Shown piece by piece: positions 49,161 to 63,312 of a DNA stretch of 64,000 nucleotides. The stretch's first letter is position 1. Each line of letters begins with the position of its first letter. The DNA is from Rallus limicola (taxonomy: Eukaryota; Chordata; Aves; Gruiformes; Rallidae): positions 70,288,783 through 70,352,782 of the forward strand of contig JAKCOZ010000002.1 in assembly GCA_022605955.1 (NCBI GenBank), in the 5' to 3' direction. A program made the translations under genes and the position numbers. The notes under the pieces are model-generated. The model made no database searches and was not told where the DNA came from. It was given only the letters and a program-made list of their open reading frames with translations.

Positions 49161-52100
49161 ATAAGCCTTTGACCAAAGGAAACAGGAGATTATTCATGCA
49201 TTAGGTCTTTGGTAGGTAATACTCCTATCGAAGAAGTGCTTGCCAATACTCAAGTGATAAACTGTATAGTAATCTCACAATGACAAGCTTACTTTCCTAG
49301 ATCCATAATGCAGTTACTCAATTGCATTTAAATATTGCATTTCAAAATTTAATCCTCAAATGCAAATTAAATAGTACAACGAGTTACAAGATAGATCAAA
49401 TATGAAAGGTTTCAATTGAGATTATCATCATCTCCACTGAGACAACTGATTTAGCAGAGAATTTATGATTACAGGTAAAATATTTCACTGACTGCTGAGT
49501 ATGCCTAATCTGTGCATAAAAAAAGAGTAACAAATCAAGATCCCTCCCAGCAGAAGTGAAGCATATAGAATTTTTAATCCATTTATGATTAGAAATTGAA
49601 CAGAAAATGAGATTAACAGTATTTCAAACACCCCCACCGCCCCCCGCCCCCCCCCCCAACTGGTGAAGTATAAACTTTAGCTTGTTCAAAATAAACTGGT
49701 ATTTTTGAAAGACCAGCAGCATCTTTTGAGGGAAATACTCACTAACATCCAGCTTCAGTGTCAAATATCAGTTGAAATATCACAGATTCATAGGTGAATA
49801 GGCAATTATTAGGCTGGTCATCAGGGGAGGTTTGTACTAAGCAGTTTCATTTCTTCAGCATCTGTGAGAATAGGATAAGAGAAGAAAATTACTACTGGGG
49901 CATTTGCAAGGCAACAAAAAAGTAGCAGGACTGAAAAGTTTGGTGAGTGTTGTTAGTGTAAAGGCTTCATTAAAATACTATTTAATCATTACTGTTTTGA
50001 ATATCACACAGTTTTTATTTCATTGCAGTCATTATTTCAGAGAAATAAACACTAAGAAGTATCTCTAGCAGATTTAGTGTGCCAGATCCATCCATAAAAG
50101 CACATTGAGAGTGTTATAGGGACAGAATTATGGAGAAGGGGTAGAAAACCCTGGTCAGTGAGATACTGCTGTCTGACAACACACAAAAATCAGGTACTGG
50201 TGTTGCTCTACACACCCAAATAAACACCAAGGGCTAGAAGTGCTGGTTTTGGGCAGTGATGGCTGCCAGCACTTGTGCTTTGCTATTCTCTCACCTGCTC
50301 TCTGAGTGCAGGGGTCGCAGACCAGCTCTGATTCATTACAATAGAAATGCCTGGCAATCTACCCAGCGTGCCAGGATTTATTCTTTGTGAAATATGGCCT
50401 CAAGTACAAAGTAACACATGCTGTTCAGAGTGAATATGCTTTCACATAACTAATGGAGGCTTGCAAGATTTATTAGAAGGCAGAAAACCGTTCCTTTCTG
50501 TACTGATCTCACTAGATATTAAACTTTCTGTAAGTCCTATATCATGTATAATGTTTTTCTATTAGCTAAAGAAGCAGGCTGACTGTAATGGAGATGCATT
50601 TTCAACAGTGCTGTGAGAAAGGTAGTCAGGAATTACTAAATTATATGAATCAATGTATTAATTATATTAAAAATTCAGTAATTTTTTTTTGCATTTGGTA
50701 TTCACCTTGCCTTGCATCTTCAAGATAAGGAGAAAAATGAGTTTGAATCTCACAGTAACTATTTAATCACCTCATCTTTTGATTTGGTGTGCTGACAGAA
50801 AACATGCACTCTGTCAACAAGAGCAGAAAGAAATGCAATTAAAACAAATAAGCTCACACATTTTGCTGTGAAGGATTGAAACAAAAATAATAGAGCAGGA
50901 TCTGGCATCAGTCACCAGTCAAGGAATAGAGAAATAATTTAGCAAGAGGCTCTGTATGAAAACACTTGCAGCTGATATGAGCTTCTGTATTAGTTGAAGT
51001 GCTGTATTTTAGAGGGAAAAGACACTACCCTGGATAAGAGGCAAGAAGCCAATTCTCCCTCTGTTCCTTCAGTGTAAATCCAGACTAGCTCATGAAAGAT
51101 TTACAGTGGTAGGCTCGTGAGCAACATTTGATCCACAAATTAGAAGATATAAACCTGAGATGGGAAAAGGAGGGAGGAGAGATATAAAGCTAGTGTGTCC
51201 TAAAGGACAAAAATTAGTGTTTCGGGTAAAAGAAAACTATCAAATTTCAATGAAAAATAAATGCGAAGTATAGCTAAATAGAAGCAGCAAGCCATGCAGC
51301 ACAAATTTGTAGTTTCCATTCACAGAGTAACAGGTTATATGAATACTTATAAACAGCTAAGACCAAAAAAGAAGAGCTTAATAATGAATAATTTAGGAGC
51401 ATCACTGAAGAAAATAAGTCTGTATGTTACTTTAACTTCTGTTGCTAGTGAATATTTCTTGATGCCTTTGTCGTTTACACTGGCACTCTACTTTTTTCCT
51501 CTTTCCCAAATGGAAAAAGAAGAGGGAAATAACATTATAGATGACAACTGATTAATTATATTGACTCTACAGCACCATGGTGTGGGAGAAATGAGCGAGC
51601 AGCCACATGGTGTTTAGCTTCTAGCTTGGCCTAAATCATGACAACTGTATGCCAATTCTATAGTTATATCCCAACAGAAAGCATTCAATAGCACATTTAA
51701 TACATGCAAGTGAAAGACATAGATATTTCTTAGCAAAAGATAGAGAGCCAGGATGCTGAGTAGCCCAAAATATAAATTAAGGAATAAGGTATATGCAGAA
51801 AGTTTGCTTTTCACATTCTGAAAGATTGCACATTTTTTTCCTCTTCCTATGACCCAGCTATAAGTTGTAGTAGCCTACACTGATGTTCTTAAAAAGATTG
51901 GCCTCATATGATCTATACTGGATTAGCAGAAGTCACAAGCAGAGAAGAGAGGCAGACATTTACAGAAAGGTATCTACTCTAGCCTTTGAACTAGGGACAG
52001 TTTCTTGCTAGGAGATATCTCCATGTCAGACCATAGTTTCTTGACAGTTCAATGTTGCGTTATAATCTTCGGATTAAAGAAAAATTTAGCATTATCAGAA

Positions 52101-55100
52101 ATTCACACTGACCTTTCCTTAATATGAAAGAAGAAAGGGTCATATGTGCTGCAAAATGCTGAGTTTAATTTAGATGTTTATATTGTTACATAAAAGGAGG
52201 ACACGGAACGGCAAAAAGGTCCTGAGGGCACTGCACTTTATGCTGACTTACATTTGTTCATTGAATATTTGTATTTTCCTGCCCATCTTTATGCATATGT
52301 TATCTGGATCATATGTTTACTTTCTAAAGGCTCGTCCCTCATCAAGATTAGAACAGTAGGGGTCTGGTCTGTAACTGGGAGTTTGGTAATACAGATGAGT
52401 TATGATAACAACAACACCACTATCAGTGGTGTTGCTTTTAGTCAGAAAGAGATTTTTGTAAATAAATATATAAATAATAGAAATAGTCAAATACATTCTT
52501 TGGTTGCTTTTAATTCACCTGGCAATATCATCTATTTTTTGAAATAAAATTGTGATATAAAATCTGAAAATAACAGGATGCTAAATGAAAATACCATTAT
52601 TTCAATCAAGGTCATTATAGGATTCTTCACCTATACAGAAATAAAAAAGTTAACATCCCTCTGACTGCGGAGTTAATGTTAACTTTCTGGATATAACACA
52701 ATATTCATTTCTTATGAATATTTAGATCCAAAATGAGCCACCATCAGATCTTTTGACAAGATGTTTTGACATCCAGACAAGTCCTGAGACATGGGTCTAA
52801 CTCCTCCACTAGCTGGATTTCCTAGGGCATCAGAAGGCAAACTGCCACAAGACTCCAGCAGTTCTGGGAAAACTAGTAAATGATTTTGCAACAAAATGGA
52901 AATTTCTGCATGCTGCTTCTTTTCCTATGTAGTTTTTCTGTTGTTTATGAGGTTTTCCAGGTATACAGTGTATTTGTAAATAAATGTGTATTTGGGGCAC
53001 CACAAGTGCCCCTAGGAAAATGATGCAGTGAGGGCATGAAAACTAACACTAATCCAGATATGCCATCTTTCTAATTATTTAAGTGGACTCTAATTATTTG
53101 AGTTTTTAAACTGCCCTGGGAATATAAATACAAAAAGAACCCCTGTTTAAGCTACTAGGTATTATGTAGCTCTGCTAAACCCACCTGAGCTATGAATTTT
53201 TCACTTTACTGGAGGCCTTAAAGATTCAAAAATTAAAAGGCCCTAATCTCATGAAGTAGTTTCCATAATCTTCAGAAGTTTCCTTCTTTGCATACTGTAC
53301 TGCAGCCATGAAACTAACTTTTTCAAGCTTTTGTCCCCAATTTGAAGAACTAAATCTTCTGGAGAGGGAAGACAAAATGAACAAAGTGAGGCTCACAGCT
53401 AGTCCATTTGATTTTAAAAGCTGGATCTCAAAGTAAAGCATAAAATAACATGTTAAAAATCACACAGGTCAATACAATAGACTTACCTTGTAGGAGCTCT
53501 TCCCAATTATTAATTCACTTTGTGAATTAAGTCAAACTGTAAACTCCTCAGGGCATGGTATACTTTTTGCACACAAAGCTGAATACAGAAGAGGTCCATT
53601 CCTAATTGGAATTCTTCAGCTCTTCTCTAATATAAATAAAAAACATAATTAGAAATGTACTAAGATAAAAAGGAACAAAAGGTCCTGTAAATACCACTGA
53701 ATGTTTCTATTATCCTGTGACAGTTAAAGTTCACTGCTCATTTTGTTACACAGCAATTAAAGGCAGGTACCTTCCAAGGCTTAAAGAGGAGTGAAGTCTG
53801 TCATGAAGCCAAGGACAAAAACAGATACTTCACCTGAACCGAAATGGAGAGAAACACATTCACATTAGTCTGAAGGGTTGTACTGAAGCATCATCAAACT
53901 CCAGAGAATGTAAAGGCAAATTAAATTTAAGTCATATATTGTGTTAATTTTATAGAGGGAAATAAGTCATATGCAAACAGCATCTCAATTGTCCAAGACC
54001 AGTGCTTACCTAAGGGGGTAAGCGTCTGCCAGGCAGAAATGCCTGGAATTCATCTTTACAGACTGGAAGACTGAAATCACATATTAGCTACTTGCCCATG
54101 ACAAGTGAATAATATAAAGCCTTTTGCATGCTATACTCACTACAAATAAGACAAATCTATCCATCAGAGGGTGGATACATTGAACATGGCTCTATTAGCT
54201 CTTTTCCTCTAACATAGCTCTGAAATTCATACTACAGGCAACAGAAGGCATTTATTTATCTTGTAAACATAAGGCTATAAAAATGACAGTTTAGAAGGAG
54301 AGAAAAATATGCAAAGAAATTTTCTATCAGGCTAATGTTAATGCATAGCCAGCATTTGCTTTATATACATAATGCAGTGAGAAATAAATTAAATGACAGA
54401 TGGCTTCACCCTCCCCCCCTTGTATGTTGTAGCATGGCTAGACAAACAATCTAAATCACTGGCAGATACGTGCTATGGAAACAGTGTGCAGAGGTGGTTA
54501 ATTACTCTTGTCAGAGAACAAAAATGCAATTGCATTATTTATTCTAAAATTAAAAACACAGTTAAATAATCATTACTAACATAAAGATAATTCTGTGTTC
54601 TTCTCTGGAAGTAATCAATAAATCTATGGATTCAGTAACCAACATCTCTTCATAAGTAAAAAAGAAGTGTTTAAGAGAAAAACACCTATAAGAGGTATAT
54701 GAATGCTGCTGACATGAACCCATAATGTAACATGACATGAATCCATAACGTAACAGCATTAAATTCTGTTTAACTAGGCCCTTATGCAGGTATTAAAAAG
54801 AAACAAGTTAAAAACATTACAGGCAATCCAAGCATCAACAAATGTTGGCTCATAAGTTTTTTCAGGGCAGTTACATAAACAGATTATAGTATTTCTTATA
54901 GTGTATGTATTGCTATACTTCTCCTAGAGATAACACTACAATTAATTCACCTGGTTCCTAATCACAAAAGGAAAAAACCCAAAACACACCAGCTTCAGAA
55001 CTGAGGTTAAAAAAAAAACACCTTACACTCACTTCTGGTTGATTGTAGTTCAGTACTAATTCTTCTCCTTTGCTGGAGGAGTAGGTGCTGTTGGAGCCAC

Positions 55101-56746
55101 CTGTATATCAAGACAGTGACAGACATATCAGAGCATATCCTCCTTTCCCCTACGCTATTCAGGTGATGTGACTTGCAGGGAGTCATGCACCCAGTTGGGA
55201 TGGAGAGGAAGGAGGGATGCATAAAGTTTGACATTGAGGGGAAAATTACACTCTAAAAAAATCCAGATGAGAGAGAAGGCAGCAAGAGGCATTTTTGCCA
55301 GTTATCCAACTTATTGGTCATTCTTTTAATTCAAGCTATCTATTCTATACATTAAATTCTGTGTTATTCGCTACTGTCAGAACCCTACTCAATGTACAGT
55401 AATAGACAAGAAAGGAACTAGTCTATTTTCTGTACAAGTGTTTTCATGAAGATGAAAGCGGATGTTGGAAATCGAAACAAATAGTGAAGAAATATATGGT
55501 GAATATATATTGCTTATGGAGTTTTATTTGCAAACCATCTGTGCATAAATGTAGCCTACAGCATATGTTCTTGCCAAGAGAATAAGAATATGTTTCTACA
55601 TTGGAGTGAATAGTATTCTATTAGATATTTTTATTATCTCAGCAGTAGGAGATTTTAAATTGAGGAAAAGAGTATATTAAAGGTAGACAGATTTTACACA
55701 TTGCTATTAGTTCATAATGCAAATTGTATTTGTGCCAGCTACCATGGTTTTAAAAAACAGAGGATCAGGGGAAGAAGCTTTTTAGTAAGTAATTTAGCTC
55801 AGCTTGGTCAGACATCCGTTTCTCAACGGAGACTGCTGTATGTAAAGCAGAGGCTAAAATTGTGAGAAACAGAAGCTATGAATCATTCCTGGAACATGTT
55901 CTGTAACTGGCTCAATGGGGAAAGAATTGCTGTCTGTACATGAAGACTGATACACAGATGTACACAGTCTGGGACTCAAACTCCATCTCAGTCCTTGCTA
56001 CCCAAAGAAATGCACTCTCTGATTTACCTAGTGACAGAAGCAGGACACTACTGGCAGGAATCACCACCTCTATTAACTCCACTGTACTGGCTACATCTGT
56101 AATTCAAAGTCCCTGTCCTATTGTAAGAGGTTTCCAATGAATTATCACAAAGATACTAAAGAAACTGCCTCTAAGTACAACAATTACATTCCCCTGGGCC
56201 AGTGAAACTGCTGACTACAGGGTGGGGGGGATTGAAAAATAGTATTCAACTTGAAGTGACTGTCAGATTTCTTTCATTTTAATTTGGTTTCACATTGTGA
56301 TGAATTATATGGAGGACAGTCACATGCAGGCATGATGGTGATTTCTCTCCTTAAACACACTGAAAAAGTAACTGCATTTTAAGTAGTGATGATTTTTCAG
56401 GTGGTGTGCATTTACTAGCAATTAATTTATTCTGCTAATCAGAATATGGGTTATAATTTTACACTTGTAAAAAAATGAGGGTTTTTTTCACCTTTGGTAA
56501 TGGCCCACTTAAGATTTATTTATTCATCTTTAGAAAGCTGCAACAGAAAGCATACCACATTTGTGATTTGTAAGAATTCTTAGAACTGAGATAATGATGA
56601 AGAAATGGGTCTCCATATTTACAGAACCCCACAGCTCTCAGTAGGGCAAATATGTCATCCAAATGCAGCCCCACAAAGGAATGGAAAAAAAAGAAAAGAA
56701 AAGAAACAGTCATTTTTCATTTGTGGTCCAACTGTTAACCTTAGTA
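49161..56746. other. AT-rich sequence, nothing recognised
   Basis: About 7.6 kb without a supported gene. A C-rich run lies at 49,630-49,657. An inverted repeat AAGTGCTGG/CCAGCACTT is at 50,238-50,246 and 50,266-50,274. Confidence 0.5.
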
Positions 56747-57301
56747 TGCTGTCATGCTTCAGCTCTAGCCAGTAACTGAGCACCATGCAGCCACTCACTC
56801 ACCCCTCTCCCTGCAGTGGGGAAGGAAAACAAACCCTTGTGAGTTGAGATAAAGACAATTTAATAGGATAACAAAGGAAGAGAAGAAGCACAGCAGCAGT
56901 AACAATAACAATTATAGCAATAATGGAAGTGATGAACAAATGCAATTGCTCACCACATGCAGAAGGGAAAAAAAGCAGCAACACAATGCCCAGTCTGTTT
57001 CTGAGCAGCGATCCTGCCCCCCAGCACCTTACCCAGTTATGTCCAGAGCATGACAGCTACATGTCAGGGAATACCCCTTTGGCCAGCCTGCACCAGCTGT
57101 CCTGGCTGTGCTCTCCCAGTTCCCTGTGCACCTGGCAAGGGAACCTGAAAAGTCCTTGTCTTAGTAAAAAGACTACAACTGCTTCATAACCACTAAAAAC
57201 CTCAGTGTGTTATCAACATTATTCTCATACTAAATCCAAATCACAGCACTGTATCGGCTACTAGAAAGAAAATTAACTCTATCTCAGCAGAAACCAGGAC
57301 A
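56747..57301 (-). mobile_element. LTR, type-2 avian ERV LTR
   Basis: On the minus strand it starts TGTCCTGGTTTCTGCTGAGA then TAGAGTTAATTTTC at 57,301, continues through TTTGGATTTAGTATGAGAAT and GACAAGGACTTTTCAGGTTC, and ends near GGCTAGAGCTGAAGCATGAC around 56,747-56,760. About 555 bp. It is the most complete copy of this family here; no retroviral genes are next to it, so it is probably a solo LTR. Confidence 0.75.
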
Positions 57302-60300
57302 TCTCTGCACAGGACAACACAAGACTGAATTTTTAGTGGTGTTGTATTTTAAAAGACAATAGAAGAAAATTAAACTAAAAAGACTTCATAAGATTTTAAG
57401 GCAGCAAATATCATAATCTCATTGCAATTTCATGAGACTCCCAACTGTAGAAAAAATCTTTGAAGAATAAACATATTAGAATTAAATGTGTTGAGAGAGC
57501 AAGTGAGAAATACAAACATATAAAACATTACTAGGGTAAGATATTTGTATATTAAGCTTGAAAGTGTATCTAACGTTCACTTTCATTATACCAAAGAATC
57601 TATTTCCTTGGGATAGTTTTTATATTAAAAACTGAATCTCAATAGAAGAAAATCTGTGGTTTTCTCTTTATTTGATAATTTTTAATGGAATTGTGGGTAT
57701 GCTTTCATGGACTCACTAGCTGACCTATCTTCATTTCCTGCATGTCTGTATTCAAAGAAAGTCAATCCCTTACCAAAAAAAACCCAACACCTAACAAAAT
57801 CCAAAATAGGCTAATTAGTACAAAATGGATTCATTTAGTATTACTATACTACATGGTATAGTATACATTTACTATAAATCTTGTTCTTGCTTTTTCTATA
57901 CGCTCAGTCCCACACTGACCATCTGAGAGGAGGCACTTTGCCTCGTCCTCTGGGGAGAGGGTACTGGCATGTCCTCAACTACTTATACCTGTCTGGGGAC
58001 TCCCGAAACCCTCCTACAGCTCTCTAAAGTTCAGATGGTTTCCTGAGAAACTGTCAGAAAAATGGGGAAACAAACGTTGCAAATGGTTTGGAAGGGATTT
58101 ACCTTATTCCTGTCTTCCTTTTCCACCCTTCTCTCTGAACAAAAACAACCCCAACAAGTTCATGAGCATTAAGATGTAATGAATAAACTTAGATAGTTTG
58201 GGGGTTTTCCCCCAGAAAGGTGAGGGTTTAAGTGAGAGAAAGACATCATAGAAAGTTTTTCCTAAAGTTTATTTACAATTCACCGAAGTCCAGAGAGTAG
58301 ACTTAAATAACATGGTAAATGACTGAGACTAAAGTCACGACATTTTTTGTCTGAAATGTGTTTTTATTTTTTTAACATATAATTTCAAGGAATATGACCT
58401 ATTGTAGCTGCTATACTTAAGCTTTCTGACTATGATAGTGAAATAAGTCAGAATGTACGTAAGGATCTTTCACAGGCCTTATCCACATACATGTTGGAGA
58501 ACTGTTATTGCCTATATACTGTATGTACACAAGAAAAAAGAAAACGCATCTGAGAATTTGGAAGCATATTTCAATATAGGCCATAAGAGTGGACAAAGGA
58601 AAGATGCAATAATGTAAAAAGGAAAGTAAGTATAATACACAATATTAACAGGAACAGAATTATTTCACACGAATGATGATAAACATACAGAATAATCTGT
58701 CAAGATTGAAAGTTTGGTCTTTGCTAGAAGATAGATGAATTTCACACACTAAGCAGTTAAGTTTTGAAGGGAATATATCAGAAAATTGGAAAGGGTGGAT
58801 ACAGCATCTCAAAAGTATGAGAGCACTACAGAGAAAACTCAAAATCAGGGCTAAAATACCCCAAACAAACAAACAAACAAAACCCAAAAGTGACTGCCTA
58901 TAGTGCTAGTATTTCTATCTTGTGCTAGAAGGGAAAGGCCTAGGGAATTTCACATTTGAAAATGAGCAAGTGAACAAAAATCTATGTTTTGATCAGTGTT
59001 TGAATTCTGCACCCTAAGAAAAATGTCAACTTAAATTCCATATTTTAAAAAAAGGAAACAGGCGATATATGTTATTAATTTACAAGAGAATTTCAATGAC
59101 ACTCAAAAAATCTGTGAATATTCACATTTGGAAGATGTTCTAATTTATGAAAGAATTGAGGAATGATTAACGAATATTGCACTTAAGAGGAGAGGAAGAT
59201 TAAAAATCCTTCATGTGAAAAACCAAAACTTACGAGGTTACCATGAACATTGAAGCAAACCATAGAATTCTTTGAACTTAGGAAATAGAGAAGAATAAGG
59301 AAAAAAAGTAGGACAACTACATTATAAGACTGGTTAGAGACTTAATAATCCAAAAATAAAATTTAAAGTACAAGTTCAGTGATGTCCACAGTGTGGAATT
59401 ACAGTCAACAGATGCCTTGTTATTCAATGTACTAGTAGAAATATTTTAAGTATATAACTGTTAAGTGCAACTCAACATCCCTAATTAATTATCAATAGAA
59501 CACCACTTGAGACTTATTATATACAATATTAGGCATATAGCAACCCTCAACATACATATTGACTGAAATAGCTGGCAAGACAATACAGTTCGAAGATTTT
59601 CTTCTATATAAATGGCAGTTGGGTCATTAAAAACACCTTTTATAAATACAGTAAATCACTTTTTATTGGGGAGTTATATTTTGAAAGAGGAACTATTTAA
59701 TTATTGGAAAATAACTAGCTGTGCTGCTAAGAATGGCATGGTGATGCTCAGCACTGGGTCCTGAATACTGAGTTGTATTGACAGCTCCTGTATAGAACTG
59801 CTGCCTGGGGCCAGGAGGGCTTACAACTCTGCAGCCATCAGCCAGCTTGCAGGGACCTCAAAAACCCACAACTAAACCCTCACTTCCACGTCTAAAAATT
59901 AGTCTACAGATAAAGACTCAGACATGGGAGGTCACTGGTGCAGACACACAGGAAAATAAAGGAGAGGGACATCTGACCTAGAACCTGCAAGTAGTCTTCC
60001 CAGTTTAGGAAGACTAACAGAGTCCCAGAAAGGAGGTTAATATTTCTTACTGTCAGCATTGCATTTTTTTTTCTCTTCCAGAAAAATAAGGGATTTTAAT
60101 TCCCATGAAAATTCAGTGAGAAAGCTGAGAGGCTGTAGGATGAAATCTGGTACTGAGATGTGCACTATGAGATTCTCAGAAACCAAATTTAAATGTAAGT
60201 GTTATAAACATTAATGTGATAATGGGCAATATAGAGTATATATGAAGTGTTACCATAGGGACCATTTTATGAAAGTATATAGCAGCAAATAAATAAATGA

Positions 60301-62990
60301 GAACGGAGCATTTAGTAGCAGGGAGAATGAGGGACTTCCTCTTAGGACTGCAAAGCAGGGAAATTTGCATGATTTCTGGCATACTAATCTAGTGCTTGCA
60401 GAAATAGATAAGTTCAAAATAGTCACAGGGCATAGTATTTTCTTCTGAAGAAAAAAAGCAATTCAGAACAAAACCAAAGTAACCTGTGCCCTGTGATATT
60501 TTGGCCTTTCATCTTATGTTTCACTAACAAGTCTCAAACTCTTACATATTAGAAGTACCAATGGTTTTTTCCTTGAATTCTGCCTTTGTTATCATTATGT
60601 TTTCTTACGTCTCTCCTCCTATCCATTTTCTAATTTTGAAAACTGGGAAGGACAGGTTAGTCACTATTCAGTGAGGGTTTGTAATTCTATAGTTAAACAA
60701 ATAAAATGTTTTTCATGCTTACGTGGTTTTACACAGCAGTAGAGCATAATATCAGCGAGAACAACTACAGTCATTGTGACTCAAAATCTGGTGTGAAGAA
60801 TACATTTGTAGCCCCATTCCTTATAACATAGAACAAAATTAGGATGAGCCATTATGAGAGAGTAGCTTTTTTGTAAAAATTAAAAAGGATAGCTCAATCT
60901 CACAATTTTACAGTAAGTCACATCTGAGGCACAAGAATTTGTACTTTTACCAATATAACCCATAATATTTTATGAAAAATTAAGTTCAGATGTTACACTT
61001 GTCACAACTGTAGCCTGTTAGCAACCTCCAGAGTAACACTTCCTTCATGGTATTCCCACATCCTACCCCTCCTCTTGGGATGCAGGTGGAAGGGCAGACA
61101 AGGAAGAAGCATATGTGGAAAAAAAGAGGCCCTATAATGCACAAGAAACATTTACCAACTGGCAGAAAGCGCAGATTCAAATCAGCCATAGCACCTACAT
61201 TAAAGATAATGTGCCAAACACACTCCAGACATAAAATATTGAATCATCTTTTCTAGAAGATTACATCATACAGTAAGTGTCTTATTGAAAATCACACATC
61301 TCTGGTTTTGGTTCATGAAATCAATATTATCAATCTGATGCAGTAAAATATCTTTATGCAGATAGCACTGTCAGAATTAAATGGTACACTAAAAATCCCT
61401 TGTTGCCACACAGAGACAAAAATAGCTCTAATTTTCAAGAAACCATTATAAAGACACAAACTTCTATGCCAGCACTCTATTCTCCCACACACTGCATTTC
61501 CAAAACATAGTGCCTCTAATGTTGTACCTGCTAACACATTCAAAGACAAAGTTTTGAAGATCTAGAACACATAAAATGCAATTCCAGTATTATGTTTGAA
61601 GACTATTGCAATTTTTATTCTAGAAAGTATGAATGCCAATGAAACTGGGAGGCTGATATGGTGTACCTGCAAAATATATCTGTGATAACTGAATGTAAAT
61701 TGATCCTCAGCTGTTGTAGGAATGTAAGAACTGAATTTTCTATGAGAAGATTACTTTTTCTTGCATGGACTGCTCTTCCCTGTTATATTTTAAGAATGTA
61801 GCTTACCCATAAAAGAATTTCTCCTTTAGGTTTCACTTGGTTTTTATTGAAGTAATTTGAACACTGTCATTAATTTCCATAGTAGTTAGACTAGCTGAAT
61901 TATTTAATTTATTTGCAAAGAATAGCACATTCATGTTTATAAAATCAGTTTTTTAAAAGTTCAAACATATAATAAGCAACTTGCTTTCAAAATTAATTTA
62001 AGCCTTTGAAGAAACCAGTTCAAACATTGGGTTATGCAGGATTTGTAATGTCAGAGAAATCCTGTGTCAGAAAGTGTGCTAGGACAAAAGGGCAAAAGAT
62101 CAAAGACCCGAAAATTACTATAATACCGAGTGCACTTTTTAGAGCTTACAGAAAACATCTCCTTATTCTTAAAGCTCTCAGAGAACAAAATACCTGCCTT
62201 AACCCGCAGCTTTTTTTTTTCTTCACAAATCAGATAAAGCACAAATAGAGAAAGGTGAAATTTGCCCCATTCTCCAATATGAAGTCATGCCAGAGGTTGT
62301 CTACCTGCAACACAGATTTACTGGTCACATCAAGACAGATTTTGAAATACAGCCTTCCCACAGCATTAGCCAGTAAGCTCTTCAGTGTTGTCACTGTTCT
62401 CTTGTCAAACAGGCTGATTTGGAAATCCAGTTCCCAAACTGAAATAGGCAAATAAATGACCCTTTGTTGAATGATACCTGAATATCTTTGATCCCCACAG
62501 AAGTCTTTCTTAGATAACATAACTAATCATTTAGCCTAAAATAATCTGATTTTTTTACATTAACTTCAGCTAGTGTTTCTTTGATACAGGCTGTAATATA
62601 CTTTAACTCTGATAAATGAGCTTTCCTAATACAAATAGAGAAGAAATTACATTAAAAAGTTAAGATAATGGTATGAGCAGATAAAAGGCAATGGGCTGAG
62701 ATGAAAAGAAATAGGAAAGGCAGCTTAGCTTCTCACCAGCAGAACAGCCCCTCCTAGATTTCTCCTGGGGGTTTTGTTGCTCTTTTTAACAAGATTCATT
62801 CTGTAGCATATTCCTGATTAAATGATACATATTGCACTTGAATGCTAAAAAGAAATCTTAGCCAACCAAATATAAACAACAAAAAAGTCACAATCTGTAT
62901 CAGAAATTAATTTTCCAGCTGTTCCACTTGAATATATGTTTATTGACAAAATATATTTTCCAGCTATCCTAGTTCTGCAACTTCCCAGTT
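57302..62990. other. AT-rich sequence, nothing recognised
   Basis: About 5.7 kb. It holds a (CAAA)n microsatellite at 58,862-58,881. Slightly GC-richer patches at 57.90-58.03 and 59.74-59.90 kb give no recognisable protein. Confidence 0.5.
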
Positions 62991-62992
62991 TT

Positions 62993-63312
62993 CATAGAAT
63001 GGTTAGTGGTGGAAGGAACCTGAAAGATCATCAAGTTCCAACTCCCCTGCCATGGGCAGGGACACCTCTCAGTAGACCAGTTTGCTCAGGGCCCTATCCA
63101 ACTCGGCCTTGAACACTTCCAGGGAAGGGGCAGCAACCACCTCCCTGTCAATCTCTTCTAGTACCTCATCACCCTCATATTGAAGAATTTCTTCCAATCT
63201 AAATCTACAATCTCCCAATTTAAAACCATTCCGCCTCATCCTGTGACAACATGCCCTTCTAAAAATGACCCTCCCCAACTTTCCTGTAGGCCCCTTCAAG
63301 TACTGGAGGCCC
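62993..63312 (-). mobile_element. CR1 LINE 3' end fragment
   Basis: TTCATAGAATGGTTAGTGGT then GGAAGGAACC, CATGGGCAGGGACACCTCTC, CCTTGAACACTTCCAGGGA. The same tail subfamily as the copy at 1.9 kb. On the minus strand the ORF2 end is still partly readable at 63,299-63,069. About 320 bp. Confidence 0.9.

Noticed and set aside
58862..58881. (CAAA)n run as a possible CRISPR-like or satellite array
   Set aside because: A five-unit microsatellite; no CRISPR or satellite array is present anywhere in the window.
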